Assembly: GCF_900187455.1 (NCBI RefSeq)
Contig: NZ_FYDX01000006.1
Coordinates: 1-64,000 of the forward strand
From: Pseudomonas sp. Irchel 3E13
GTDB lineage: Bacteria; Pseudomonadota; Gammaproteobacteria; Pseudomonadales; Pseudomonadaceae
DNA length: 64,000 nucleotides
Reading direction: 5' to 3'
In this document: positions 16,711 to 25,383 of the stretch, in pieces
How the letters are laid out: every line of letters starts with the position of its first letter
Numbering within the stretch: position 1 is the first letter of the stretch
The notes under the pieces: model-generated
Databases searched by the model: none
Told to the model about the DNA's origin: nothing
The model's input: the letters and a program-made list of their open reading frames with translations, nothing else
Made by a program: the position numbers and the translations under genes

Positions 16711-16740
16711 GTTCTGTTACATCCCTGATGGCTAGTGGCC

Positions 16741-16941
16741 TTAACCTTCGATGACACCGTCCTTGATCCCCAGGAGTACCGCGGCGCGGTGTGCCTCCCC
16801 CCTCAAGCCCTTGATGCGACCGTTCAACAGGTCGCTGACCAAATTTTTGTTCAGACCATGAAGACGACTGAACTTAGCAATGCTCATACCCTTTCGATCA
16901 AGCGCGGCGCGGGCTTGCTCAGGCGTAACTGGCGCGGGCAT
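16741..16941 (-). CDS. Cro-like HTH repressor
   Basis: A 66-residue protein: MPAPVTPEQARAALDRKGMS then IAKFSRLHGLNKNLVSDLLN, a clear helix-turn-helix of the Cro type. It is divergent from the CI-like gene across 72 bases, and is the first gene of the leftward early operon. It should repress the CI promoter during lytic growth. Confidence 0.75.
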   Translation of the reverse strand: MPAPVTPEQARAALDRKGMSIAKFSRLHGLNKNLVSDLLNGRIKGLRGEAHRAAVLLGIKDGVIEG

Positions 16942-17013
16942 AGTGTTTGTTCCTGTTTAGTTGTGTTCGTCTGTGGTGATTCTTGGTCAAAAATTTATTC
17001 ACGTCAAGGCGCG
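16942..17013. promoter_or_regulatory. CI/Cro divergent switch region
   Basis: A 72-bp gap between the divergent Cro-like and CI-like genes. The motif GGTCAAAAA appears at 16985 and again at 17016 inside the CI start region, with a related ACGTCAAGG between them. These are candidate operators. The promoters themselves are not clear from the sequence. Confidence 0.5.
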
Positions 17014-17364
17014 ATGGTCAAAAAAATGCTAATCGCTGATGGAGTCAATTTGCGGCTCAGGGAAGAGCGTGAGCGGTTAGGTCTTTCTCAATCGGACTTC
17101 GGTGCCTTGGTCGGTGTGAGCCGTGGCACGCAAAAAAACTATGAGGTCGGCAGTGCGGGGGGCTCGATGGACCTCAAGTACATCGCCGCCATAGAGGCTG
17201 CCGGCGTTGACGCTCGCTACGTGATTACGGGTACCAGATCCCTGGGCGACGGATTGAGCCCTGTCGAGGCCGAAATCATTGATCGGTACCGTCGGATCTC
17301 GGAGCAAGATCAGCGTGCGCTCCGGCGATTCCTCAAGGCTATGTTTGACGACGTTGAGGAGTGA
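17014..17364 (+). CDS. CI-like lysogeny repressor (XRE family)
   Basis: A 116-residue protein with an N-terminal XRE helix-turn-helix (LRLREERERLGLSQSDFGAL, VGVSRGTQKNYE) and a short helical C-terminus (EAEIIDRYRRISEQDQRALR) that probably dimerises. It is the only rightward gene facing Cro and should maintain lysogeny. It lacks a LexA-like protease domain, so it is probably not cleaved directly during SOS. ATG at 17014 has AAGG upstream; ATG at 17026 is an alternative. Confidence 0.8.
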   Translation: MVKKMLIADGVNLRLREERERLGLSQSDFGALVGVSRGTQKNYEVGSAGGSMDLKYIAAIEAAGVDARYVITGTRSLGDGLSPVEAEIIDRYRRISEQDQRALRRFLKAMFDDVEE

Positions 17365-17451
17365 TCTCCCGCCCATTGGTCGCTTCCCCCTGTAAAGGTC
17401 ACTACCTGCCCCGATAACGCCATTCCGCATTGCATATCAAGGAGTTAGCGC

Positions 17452-17634
17452 ATGTTGGAATTGGCAGTAGCTGGGCAAGAACGTGTCGAGGGTGTCGATC
17501 TGCAGTGGCCGAATCTGAGTGAACATGAACGCCGGTTGATCCGTCGTTTTCGCCAGATGTCCGATCTGGAGCGGCACCAGGTGCGTCGGTTGCTAGACCA
17601 GTTGGCCAAGCACCCCGAGGACTCTGAAAGCTGA
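17452..17634 (+). CDS. Small helical protein downstream of the repressor
   Basis: A 60-residue protein starting MLELAVAGQERVEGVDLQW. Residues about 24-50 (ERRLIRRFRQMSDLERHQVR) resemble the C-terminal helical part of the repressor at 17014, as if derived from it or able to pair with it. AAGGAG lies before the ATG. It is probably co-transcribed with the repressor. Function unknown; modulation of the repressor is one possibility. Confidence 0.55.
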   Translation: MLELAVAGQERVEGVDLQWPNLSEHERRLIRRFRQMSDLERHQVRRLLDQLAKHPEDSES

Positions 17635-17654
17635 GTCCTTTCCCCCGAAAACAT

Positions 17655-17677
17655 ATCGCCGACTCAGTGTCGGCGAT
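17655..17677. terminator. Hairpin between convergent genes
   Basis: ATCGCCGAC and its exact inverse are separated by 5 bases, between the stop at 17634 and the convergent stop at 17683. No long T tract is present, but the position suggests a two-way terminator. Confidence 0.55.
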
Positions 17678-17682
17678 TCCCT

Positions 17683-17943
17683 TCAAGCCACAGCCTGTCC
17701 CTTCATCAGGTCCATCAACTCTCGCTGCTGATCGGCCGGCAGGCTCCTGAACCGGTCCACCAGGAGCGTGTCCAGGTGCTGCGCTGATGGTCGCAACGTA
17801 TGTGAAAACGCCAGGGTCGAAACCCAGGTGTGGCCGCACTGGGCATCCAGGCACTGGCAGTACAGCTTCACGTACGTCCTGGTAACTTCTTCTCGCGAAC
17901 TGATGCGCCCTTTGTGGCCGCAGGTCGTGCAATAAATCCGCAT
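17683..17943 (-). CDS. Ogr/Delta-like late gene activator (zinc finger)
   Basis: An 86-residue protein beginning MRIYCTTCGHKGRISSREEV, with four cysteine positions (C-x2-C near residue 5, then CQCLDAQCGHTW near residue 30) as in the Ogr/Delta family of P2-like phages. These proteins switch on late head and tail operons by contacting RNA polymerase. GGGGAGGGA precedes the start. It lies between the lysogeny region and the portal gene. Its likely targets include the divergent region at 20850-21020. Confidence 0.85.
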   Translation of the reverse strand: MRIYCTTCGHKGRISSREEVTRTYVKLYCQCLDAQCGHTWVSTLAFSHTLRPSAQHLDTLLVDRFRSLPADQQRELMDLMKGQAVA

Positions 17944-18016
17944 GTGTCCCTCCCCAGGGTTTATTTGCGCCATCATTATGCCGTCACGATCCCGTTAGAT
18001 CACTGCATAAAGCCTG

Positions 18017-19048
18017 TTATTCAGTGGTCGTTCCTGTTTCTTTCGGTTCTTTCCAGTTGAACCGCCGGTCTTCGCGTAGGCATCCATTGGCCTGGCTGAA
18101 CAGCTGGCAGATCGGCAGGATCTCGTTGCTGGTGTACACACGATCGATCTTCTCGATGTCGCCGAAACCGCCCGTGTTCTCGGGGATGATGCCGGCCAGG
18201 GCGGGGTTCATCCGCCAGGCGGCGATCACGTCGTTCCTGGTGATGTTCTTCACCTTCTCCAGCTCGTCCTTCGCCTGGAAGTCGCCGATCGGGATGATCT
18301 TGATCGCGTTTTCCGCGCCGCCCGGGATGTTCACGAACATCGAGCGGAAGTTGCCCACGCCCTTGCTCGCGGAGATCTGCGTGCGCAGCTCGTTCTCGTC
18401 TTCCTCGGTCATGTCCGGGTCGTTGGTGTAGAAGATGTAGCCGGCGTGCGCGCCGTTGCTGTAGTAGCGCCGGCGGAACAGGGTCGCCGCCTCGTTGAGC
18501 AGCAGCGCCTGCAGGCCGCCCAGGTAGTCCGGGATCCCGTAGATGTTCTGCTCGACGTCGTAGTCCATGACGTGCTCGATCTCATGCTCTTCGAAGTCCT
18601 CGAACTCGTTGTCCGGTAGGAGCATCCGGAAACCGCCGTCGACCTTCTTGCGCATATTGATGGCCATCAGGTGCTCCAGCTCCAGGATCTGCCCGAACGA
18701 GTTAGGCACCCGGTAGAAGTACGCCTCGCCGAACACCATGTAGTCGAGCGAGGCCTTGGCCATTGTCTGCGCGCTGCAGCCCTCGGACGGGACGAATTCA
18801 CGCAGCAGCAGGTTGCGCTTGAACTTCGGAATGGCGCCGTGGTGCGCGTTGGCGCGCAACAGCTTGGCCAGGCCCGCCCGCGACACCGGTGGCTTGTAGA
18901 TCTCGCCGTCGTCGCTGGGGAACACGCCCAGGTACTCGCCGATGTTGCCGGTCAGCACCTGCTCCGGCGCTCCGAAGGTGAACATCCTGGTGGGCTGTTG
19001 CGAGCGCGCCGCCGGCGCGGCCTTGGGTCGTCTGTGTCGTTTGGGCAT
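18017..19048 (-). CDS. Portal protein (P2 gpQ type)
   Basis: A 343-residue portal protein of the P2/PBSX type. Recognisable segments are RMFTFGAPEQVLTGN, YKPPVSRAGLAKLLRAN, KRNLLLREFVPSEGC and GFGDIEKIDRVYTSNEI near the end. Twelve copies form the DNA channel at one vertex of the head and dock the terminase. It is transcribed leftwards with the terminase, divergent from the scaffold and capsid genes, exactly as in P2 and HP1. Confidence 0.93.
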   Translation of the reverse strand: MPKRHRRPKAAPAARSQQPTRMFTFGAPEQVLTGNIGEYLGVFPSDDGEIYKPPVSRAGLAKLLRANAHHGAIPKFKRNLLLREFVPSEGCSAQTMAKASLDYMVFGEAYFYRVPNSFGQILELEHLMAINMRKKVDGGFRMLLPDNEFEDFEEHEIEHVMDYDVEQNIYGIPDYLGGLQALLLNEAATLFRRRYYSNGAHAGYIFYTNDPDMTEEDENELRTQISASKGVGNFRSMFVNIPGGAENAIKIIPIGDFQAKDELEKVKNITRNDVIAAWRMNPALAGIIPENTGGFGDIEKIDRVYTSNEILPICQLFSQANGCLREDRRFNWKEPKETGTTTE

Positions 19049-20849
19049 TGGTTCCGCTCGTGACGTAGCGGCTACGGCGCCGCTTGTTGGTGTTCAGGGG
19101 TTCGTTGTAGAGGGCGTGCATGATCGACCAGGCGATGTCCGCGTGGCCGGTGGCCTCGGTGCGGGATGCGCTGAATGTGATCTGGCCGCCGTTGGTGGTG
19201 CCGCGCTTGATCGTTAGGAACGCCTGGGCGATGTCGGTCCAGCCGGCCTCCCACTCGATCCGGCCCGCTTGGATGACGTCTTGGGCCTTGAGCACCAGCC
19301 TAGTCTTGGTCTCCAGGCTGTAATGGATCTGCATGACCCGTGGGTAGAAGTCCTTGACCAGGTCGAAAACGCCGTAGCCGACACCGGTCGTGTCGATGCC
19401 GATGTGCTGAACGTTGAAGCGTTCGGTGATCTTTTTGACCTGAGCAGCCTGGAACGTGAACGACTGGCCTCGCCAGCTGTGCTTCTCCAGGATACGGAAC
19501 TTGCCGCCCGGCTCGTCCGGAGGGGCAACCACGACACAGGTCGCGTCGTCCCGGGTACGGCTTGGGTCGTAGCCCACCCATACCGGCCGATTGCCGAAGG
19601 GGCGATCATCGTCGGGCAGGAAGTCGTCCCACAGCGTGAGGTCGGAGTAGCAGTTCTCCAAGTCCTTGAGACCGAAGGCGCTCTGCGTGCTGTCGATGAA
19701 CTTGCAGTAGAACAGTTGCTGGAACTTGTCGTCGTCGTACTCCAGCTGCAGTTGCTCGACGTCGAACAGGTCGCATCCGCCGGCGATCGCGTCGTCCAGG
19801 GTGATCGTCTTGCGCCATTGGCCGTCCGGGCACAGGGCACCCTGCGTGTACGCGGCTTCTTCCGGCCAGTTGCCGGCGATCTTCTTGCCGCGCTTGCTGT
19901 TGCGGAAGGCCTCGCCGGTCCAGAACGGATACGCCTGGTGCGATACCGCGCTGGGCGTGGAAAAGTAGGTCTTGCGCCATTTCTTGTGCGTGCCCATGGC
20001 GCTGGCCACGGTGCTCAGCTTCTCGAAATCGCGGATCCAGAAATATTCGTCGACGTAGACGTGGCCGTGGTAGCCCTGGGCGGTGCTGCTGTTGGTGCTG
20101 AGGAAGCGCAGCTCGGCGCCGTTGCTGAGGACGATCGGGTTGCCGGTCAGCTCGATGTTGAACCAGGACTTGGCGAAACCAATGATGTAGCTGCGGAAAA
20201 TCTCGGACTGGGCGCGGCTCGCCGACAGGAACACCTGGTTGTCGCCGGTCAGCACGGCGTCCATGAAGGCCTCGCCGGCGAAGTAGTAGGTCAGGCCCAC
20301 CTGGCGAGACTTGAGGATGTTCCGGATCCGGCGGGTGAGCGGGTTCTGCTTGGCCTGGAAAAGCTCCTGCTGGTACCGATACATCTTGGAAATGAACTTG
20401 TCCAGGAAGTCGACTTCGGTCAGCTGGCTGATGTCGTTCTTCTGCACCTTCTCACGCTTTTTCCCCTTGCCGCCCCGGCGCTCGCGCTGGCCGTCGTCCT
20501 GGTGCGGCCGGCCTTCCAGTTCCTCTCCGTTGCTGGTGTCCCTGGGCGGTGCCGGCGCCGGTTTGCTCGACTGCTTGAGCAGGCGTTCTCGCACGGTCGT
20601 CAGGCGATCCAGCTCGTCCAGGTCGCCCTTGGTCAGCGCCTCGGCTTTTTCGAGGATGAGCGTGATCCGCCGGCTGACCGCAGTCAGCGGTTCCTCATCC
20701 GTCAACATCTCGTCCCAACTGTAGGTCCGGATCCAGTGATAGATGATCCGGACGTTTGGCAGCTTGAGCTGCGCCTGGATCTCCTTCACCGAGGCACGGC
20801 GCAAGTAGAGGCGTTTGGCGGCTTCCTTGACTTCGATCGAGTAGTTCAT
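18798..20849 (-). CDS. Terminase large subunit (P2 gpP type)
   Basis: A 683-residue reading frame. It starts with the helix-turn-helix MNYSIEVKEAAKRLYLRRAS and includes the ATPase motif NILKSRQVGLTYYFAGEAF, Walker B-like HVYVDEYFWI, and the nuclease-like VWVGYDPSRTRDDATCVVV. It cuts and packages DNA. The odd feature is the end: the frame runs 251 bases into the portal gene, giving an Arg/Gly/Ala-rich tail that looks like out-of-frame translation. A lost stop or an indel near 19050 is likely; homologues end about where the portal starts. Confidence 0.88.
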   Translation of the reverse strand: MNYSIEVKEAAKRLYLRRASVKEIQAQLKLPNVRIIYHWIRTYSWDEMLTDEEPLTAVSRRITLILEKAEALTKGDLDELDRLTTVRERLLKQSSKPAPAPPRDTSNGEELEGRPHQDDGQRERRGGKGKKREKVQKNDISQLTEVDFLDKFISKMYRYQQELFQAKQNPLTRRIRNILKSRQVGLTYYFAGEAFMDAVLTGDNQVFLSASRAQSEIFRSYIIGFAKSWFNIELTGNPIVLSNGAELRFLSTNSSTAQGYHGHVYVDEYFWIRDFEKLSTVASAMGTHKKWRKTYFSTPSAVSHQAYPFWTGEAFRNSKRGKKIAGNWPEEAAYTQGALCPDGQWRKTITLDDAIAGGCDLFDVEQLQLEYDDDKFQQLFYCKFIDSTQSAFGLKDLENCYSDLTLWDDFLPDDDRPFGNRPVWVGYDPSRTRDDATCVVVAPPDEPGGKFRILEKHSWRGQSFTFQAAQVKKITERFNVQHIGIDTTGVGYGVFDLVKDFYPRVMQIHYSLETKTRLVLKAQDVIQAGRIEWEAGWTDIAQAFLTIKRGTTNGGQITFSASRTEATGHADIAWSIMHALYNEPLNTNKRRRSRYVTSGTNAQTTQTTQGRAGGALATAHQDVHLRSAGAGADRQHRRVPGRVPQRRRRDLQATGVAGGPGQAVARQRAPRRHSEVQAQPAAA

Positions 20850-21020
20850 GGGCCGCAGTCTATGCGGCGATCGGCAGCGAAACGCCCGGAAAAAATCCGC
20901 GTTTCTCCTAGATTTGGAAAGTAGGAAACACCCGGAATCAAAGCGTTTGGCCGGGCTGTTTCCGGTGCCTATGGTGGGGGCCTCTGACCTCGTCGACCAC
21001 CACCGAGCACCGTCCCGACC
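20850..21020. promoter_or_regulatory. Divergent late promoter region
   Basis: A 171-bp gap between the leftward terminase and rightward scaffold genes. It contains the inverted pair GAAACACCCGG (20925-20935) and CCGGGCTGTTTCC (20951-20963), and further dyad GTTTCTCCTA / TAGGAAAC. P2-like phages place two divergent Ogr-activated promoters here, so these dyads are candidate activator sites. The exact promoters are not resolved. Confidence 0.4.
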
Positions 21021-21938
21021 ATGCCACGTTCCCTCGTCTCCTACTGGAAGCGCGTAGCCCTCAGCGGCCCAACCTGCGACGGCCGCGAGATCCTGCCGCA
21101 GGATCTGCGCGACATGGCGGAGACCTACACCCCGGCGACCTATACCGCCGTGATCTGGTGTGACCATGAGCGGTGGCCAGGCTCCCACGGCACCGTCTTC
21201 GCCCTGCGCCTGGATGACACGTCCGAGGACCTGCAGCCGGGCCAGGTCGCCCTGGAAGCGCAGCTCAAGCCCAACGACAAGCTGCTGTGGCTCAACGATC
21301 GCGGCGAGAAGCTGTTCACCAGCGTCGAGATCACCCCGAATTTCGCTCAGACCGGCAAGGCGTATCTCACCGGCCTGGCCGTCACCGACGAGCCAGCGAG
21401 CCTGGGCACCCAGGAACTCTACTTTTCGAACAAGACCAGCAAGGCCTCGTACTTCGCCGCCTCGCAAGAGCTGGGGCCGCTTGAAGGCGAGCCAAAGGGG
21501 GAGGTCGGCAAGTTCATCAGCCTGCTGACCAAGCTGTTCAGCCGCTTCGCGTCGACCAATGAACCCACCGAAACAGAACCCACCCCAACCGAGAGCAAAC
21601 CCCCAATGGATGAAGCTACCGCCACGGCCTTGAAGGCCCTGCTGGCTCAGCTGCTCGTCGTCGCCGCCGGTATCCAGGCCGTGATCGAGCCTGCCGCCGA
21701 AGAAGCCGCCGAGCCTGACCAAGAACCGATCGACGACGTTCAGACCGCGGTCGATGAAATCGTCGCCACTGCCGAACAGGAGCGCGAGTTCGCCCGCAAA
21801 GGTGGCGGAAACAAGGCCGTCCTGGCTGCGATGGAAAAGCTGCAGAAGCAATTCAATGCGCTGCAGAACACCCCGACCGGTCGCCAGTTGCCGCGCACCT
21901 CCGGCCCCGCTGCTACTCACAAGAAGCGGGTGCTCTGA
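21021..21938 (+). CDS. Capsid scaffold/protease (P2 gpO type)
   Basis: A 305-residue protein. The N-terminal part (MPRSLVSYWKRVALSGPTCD, EMAETYTPATYTAVIWCDHE-like) is the gpO protease/scaffold start. The middle is Pro/Glu/Thr-rich, and the C-terminus is a long helical, Ala/Glu-rich scaffold segment. gpO guides capsid assembly and cleaves itself and the capsid protein. It is the first gene of the rightward head operon; capsid follows after one base. Confidence 0.92.
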   Translation: MPRSLVSYWKRVALSGPTCDGREILPQDLRDMAETYTPATYTAVIWCDHERWPGSHGTVFALRLDDTSEDLQPGQVALEAQLKPNDKLLWLNDRGEKLFTSVEITPNFAQTGKAYLTGLAVTDEPASLGTQELYFSNKTSKASYFAASQELGPLEGEPKGEVGKFISLLTKLFSRFASTNEPTETEPTPTESKPPMDEATATALKALLAQLLVVAAGIQAVIEPAAEEAAEPDQEPIDDVQTAVDEIVATAEQEREFARKGGGNKAVLAAMEKLQKQFNALQNTPTGRQLPRTSGPAATHKKRVL

Positions 21939-21939
21939 C

Positions 21940-22962
21940 ATGGCCCGCTCCCTGAGCGCCAATGGCGCGGAACACTTTGCCCAGTTGCAGCGCGACATGG
22001 CTGAAAGCTACGGCGTCCAGTCGGTCAGTAAGCATTTCAGCGTCGAGCCGACCATTGCCCAGGAGCTGAACGACGCGATCACCGCGAAGGCCGACTTCCT
22101 GGAGCGGATCAACGTGGTTCCAGTCTCCGAGATCAAGGGCGAGAAGGTCTTTATCGGTACCAACGGCCCGGTGACCGGCCGCACCAACACCAAGACCAAA
22201 GCCCGTGAGCCGAAAGACGCTTCCGGCCTGGACGACACCCAGTACGAGCTGGTTTCGACCGAGTCCGATGTCGTCCTGCGATACGAGAAAATCGACGCCT
22301 GGTCGAAATTCCCGGACTTCGCGCAGCGCTTCTCCACCGCTGTGCAGAAGCAGATCGCCCTGGACCGCATTACCATCGGCTGGAACGGCACCCACGTGGC
22401 TGTCGACACCGACATCGACCAGTACCCGCTGCTTCAGGACGTGAACAAGGGCTGGCTGCAGCAACTGCGCGAGCAGGTCCCCCACCAGGTGCTCAAGGAA
22501 GGTGCCGTGGGCAGCGGGAAAATCACCATGGGCGCTGGTGGCGACTACGCGAACCTGGACGCCCTGGTGCACGACGCCAAGCAACTGGTTGACGAGCGTC
22601 TGCGCGAGGCCGGCGACCTGGTCGCGATCATCGGTTCTGACCTGCTCGCGGCTGACAAGGCCAAGCTGTACAGCAAGCAAGGCGACACTCCGACCGAAAA
22701 GGAGCGCATCGAGCTGTCCCAAGTGATCGCTACTTACGGCGGTCTGCCGGCCTACAGCGTGCCGAACTTCCCTGTGGACGCCGTCTTGGTCACCAGCTTC
22801 GACAACCTGTCGATCTACTACCAGGATTCGAGCTGGCGTAAGTCGACCGTCGACAACCCAAGCCGCTCGCGCACCGAGGACTACAACAGCCGCAACGAGG
22901 GCTACGTGATCGAGCAGTTGGAGAAGGCCGGCCTGATCGAGAACATCGAGGTGCTGAAGTGA
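21940..22962 (+). CDS. Major capsid protein (P2 gpN type)
   Basis: A 340-residue protein with gpN features: an N-terminal MARSLSANGAEHFAQLQRDM that is probably removed by the scaffold protease, then ITAKADFLERINVVPVSEIK, GKSTVDN-like end and RNEGYVIEQLEKAGLIENI. It forms the icosahedral shell. The ATG is one base after the scaffold stop. Confidence 0.94.
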   Translation: MARSLSANGAEHFAQLQRDMAESYGVQSVSKHFSVEPTIAQELNDAITAKADFLERINVVPVSEIKGEKVFIGTNGPVTGRTNTKTKAREPKDASGLDDTQYELVSTESDVVLRYEKIDAWSKFPDFAQRFSTAVQKQIALDRITIGWNGTHVAVDTDIDQYPLLQDVNKGWLQQLREQVPHQVLKEGAVGSGKITMGAGGDYANLDALVHDAKQLVDERLREAGDLVAIIGSDLLAADKAKLYSKQGDTPTEKERIELSQVIATYGGLPAYSVPNFPVDAVLVTSFDNLSIYYQDSSWRKSTVDNPSRSRTEDYNSRNEGYVIEQLEKAGLIENIEVLK

Positions 22963-23702
22963 GCCTGGCCCTGGCGCACAAGCGCCGGATCCTGGCGGGA
23001 GGAGTGGCCGCCTTGGCCGCTGCCACCGCCGCCGACGCGCTGCCGTACTCGCCAGGCGAGGCCCTGAACAGCCCCGCGAATGCACGGAAGCACCTTGCGC
23101 TGCTGGAGGCCAGCCTGGATCAGGATCTGGCGCGCCTCAGCGATATGTCTGGCCGAACTGCCGCACGACAGGATTTGAAGCGCGACGAGCTGCTGCCCAA
23201 GTACCAGGACTATATCGACCGCTACCTGGCGGCTGGCCTGGTTTACCCGAACCGCGTGTTGGTCCAGGTGATGATCTGGCTGTTCGACACCGCCCAGCTC
23301 GACGATGCCCTGGCGCTCGCGGACATCGCGATCGAGCAAAAGCAGGTCATGCCCGAGGGCTTCAAGCGCCGGGATATCCAGACCTTTGTCGCCGATGCGA
23401 TCTGTGAGTGGGCCTACGACGAGTACAGGGCGGGCCGCAGTCCCGAGCCCTACCTGTCGGACCTGGTGCACCGCGTCGATGGCGAGTGGCAGGTGCCGGA
23501 ACAGATCCCAGCCAAGTACCACAAGCTGATCGGGATCCGCGCAATCGAGGCCGAGCCCAAGGACTGGGCCACCGCGCTGCTGCACCTGGAGCGTGCGACG
23601 AAGCTGTATCCGAAAGTTGGCGTGGACACCCGGATCGATAACTGCCGCAAGGCGCTGGCGAAGGCTGAGGCCGTGAAGGCGGCTGCCGCCCGCACCCCAT
23701 AA
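22959..23702 (+). CDS. Terminase small subunit (P2 gpM type)
   Basis: A 247-residue protein with GTG start overlapping the capsid stop. It begins SLALAHKRRILAGGVAALAA. Typical gpM segments include LKRDELLPKYQDYIDRYLAA and VEQALVQVMIWLFDTAQ-like helices. It works with the large subunit at 18798 to recognise and cut phage DNA at cos. Confidence 0.9.
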   Translation: MSLALAHKRRILAGGVAALAAATAADALPYSPGEALNSPANARKHLALLEASLDQDLARLSDMSGRTAARQDLKRDELLPKYQDYIDRYLAAGLVYPNRVLVQVMIWLFDTAQLDDALALADIAIEQKQVMPEGFKRRDIQTFVADAICEWAYDEYRAGRSPEPYLSDLVHRVDGEWQVPEQIPAKYHKLIGIRAIEAEPKDWATALLHLERATKLYPKVGVDTRIDNCRKALAKAEAVKAAAARTP

Positions 23703-23797
23703 CGACTACCCCCCCCAGCGGGACCCGTGAAACGAGTCAGCCACTTGTGGCCAGCCTCGCGGCAACGGTGTTTCCCGCCCTTTTCGAGTGGCCAGCA

Positions 23798-24259
23798 ATG
23801 AGCTTTTCAGGCAAACCCACCACGGTCGTAGATCAGACCATCGAGAACAACGGCTTTTGGCCGCACATCTCGCTGGCTGAGTACCAGAAGGCGTATCGCC
23901 TGCCGGGCGAGTACCTGGGCGAGGTGCTGGTCACTCAACTTGAACTGGCGATCGGCGACGTCAACAACGACCTGCAACGCCTGCAAGATGCCTGGCAGGA
24001 GCTGGGCATCACCGAGGTGGCTACCGCTGACACGCTGTTGCTGCCTGAGCGCGCCTTCAAGGTGAAGCTCTACAAGCGCGCCGTGTTCTGCCGGGCCAAG
24101 GCCACGGCCCTGACCGACTTTGCCACGGTCACCCGCCGCGAGGTCGCGGAAAACACCGGCAAGGAAGCCCCGGAGCGCGCCGACACCTACCTGGCGTTCA
24201 GCCAAGCGGCCGTCCGCGCCCTGCAGGGCCGCAGCCGCATCACGGCGACGTTGCTGTGA
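23798..24259 (+). CDS. Head completion protein (P2 gpL type)
   Basis: A 153-residue protein starting MSFSGKPTTVVDQTIENNGF. It has the gpL pattern of a short N-terminal segment, helical GEVLVTQLELAIGDVNNDLQ, and a C-terminal LYKRAVFCRAKATALTDFAT. It joins the head to the tail. The start at 23798 follows family length; a GTG at 23747 is possible but gives a poor N-terminus. Confidence 0.85.
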   Translation: MSFSGKPTTVVDQTIENNGFWPHISLAEYQKAYRLPGEYLGEVLVTQLELAIGDVNNDLQRLQDAWQELGITEVATADTLLLPERAFKVKLYKRAVFCRAKATALTDFATVTRREVAENTGKEAPERADTYLAFSQAAVRALQGRSRITATLL

Positions 24260-24702
24260 ACAAGCTGCAAGGCCTGACGGCCTACCTCCTTGAGGCCAAC
24301 CTGGTGATGCCCGAGCAACTGGATAGCTGGGTCGACCAAGTGAACCTCGACTTGATCTGGAAGCCCACCGGCGCCGGCGGCATGCACATGGGCGACATGC
24401 GTTACCGCGCCGTCCTCGGCCTGGAGCGCTTCACCGGCAACCCGTCGCTGCTCATGGCCCTGGTCGGCTGCTGGCTGGAGTCGAACGACTCCGATCGCGG
24501 CGACGACCTGCCGGTGCCAGCCTTTGTCGTCGAGCCCTTGGACAACGACGTGTTCGACGTCGAGCTGACCATTGAGTTCGAAGAAGAGCAGCACCTGGTC
24601 GAGGATCCGGACGGTCAGATCACTTCCGGCGGCAAGCGATACGGCCTCGGCCAGGCCGAGCTATGGGTTGCCGAGCATGGCGAGGTAAAGCATGGCGCGT
24701 AG
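24256..24702 (+). CDS. Tail completion protein (P2 gpR type)
   Basis: A 148-residue protein with GTG start overlapping the gpL stop (GTGA). It opens NKLQGLTAYLLEANLVMPEQ, the usual gpR start. gpR helps finish the tail end that meets the head. The gene overlaps the next one by 11 bases, so the two are coupled. Confidence 0.85.
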   Translation: MNKLQGLTAYLLEANLVMPEQLDSWVDQVNLDLIWKPTGAGGMHMGDMRYRAVLGLERFTGNPSLLMALVGCWLESNDSDRGDDLPVPAFVVEPLDNDVFDVELTIEFEEEQHLVEDPDGQITSGGKRYGLGQAELWVAEHGEVKHGA

Positions 24703-25372
24703 CACTCTCGACCTGGACGTGCGCGGCCTGCTCGACGCCCAGGCCCAGCTCGACCTGCTGGCCTTGCCCCCGAAGATGCGCCGGCGCCTGCTCAACCGCC
24801 TGGGCAAGAGCGCCCGCAGCCTCAGCCGCAAGCGCATCCGCAGCCAGCAGAACCTTGATGGCTCCCCGTTCGCGCCGCGTCGTGATCCCGACGCCGGCAG
24901 GAAAAAGATGGAGGCCGGCCTGGGCAAGCTGCTGCAGGTCACCCGCGTTGACGCGGATGAAGTCGTCCTGGGCTGGAAGAACAACCTCACCAGTTGGGTT
25001 GCGGCGCAGCAGCACAACGGCGCCTCCGAGCGCCGCACCGCGCAGCAGATGCGCCGGTGGAACAACGTCGAGGAAGGCGCCAAGAGCACCGAAAAGCAGG
25101 CCAAACGCCTGCGCCGCCTGGGTTTCCGCGTGCGCATGGCCGGCAAGAAACGCCTTACGCGCCCGCCAGTGGCCTGGATCCTCGCCAACGTCAGTTTCAT
25201 GCAAGCCGGCGTGCTGATCCGCGTCCTCGATGAGGAGCGCGGCGAGTCAACCGGCGCCCAGAGCTGGGAAATCAAGCTGCCCAAGCGGCAGTTCCTGGGC
25301 GCCGGAAACGAGCAGGAGAACGGCGAGCTGCTGCGTCACCTGCTGGACCAAATCATCAATTCACCCCGCTAA
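24692..25372 (+). CDS. Virion morphogenesis/tail completion protein (gpS type)
   Basis: A 226-residue protein matching the phage virion morphogenesis family: LPPKMRRRLLNRLGKSARSL, then IRSQQNLDGSPFAPRRDPDA. It is longer than P2 gpS (about 150 residues), as in HP1-like phages. It is strongly basic. It follows gpR directly. Confidence 0.85.
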   Translation: MARSTLDLDVRGLLDAQAQLDLLALPPKMRRRLLNRLGKSARSLSRKRIRSQQNLDGSPFAPRRDPDAGRKKMEAGLGKLLQVTRVDADEVVLGWKNNLTSWVAAQQHNGASERRTAQQMRRWNNVEEGAKSTEKQAKRLRRLGFRVRMAGKKRLTRPPVAWILANVSFMQAGVLIRVLDEERGESTGAQSWEIKLPKRQFLGAGNEQENGELLRHLLDQIINSPR

Positions 25373-25383
25373 CGAGGCATTAC

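Noticed and set aside
19269..20924. Long plus-strand frame of about 550 codons
   Set aside because: It is antisense to the terminase gene and shows no motif or ribosome site.
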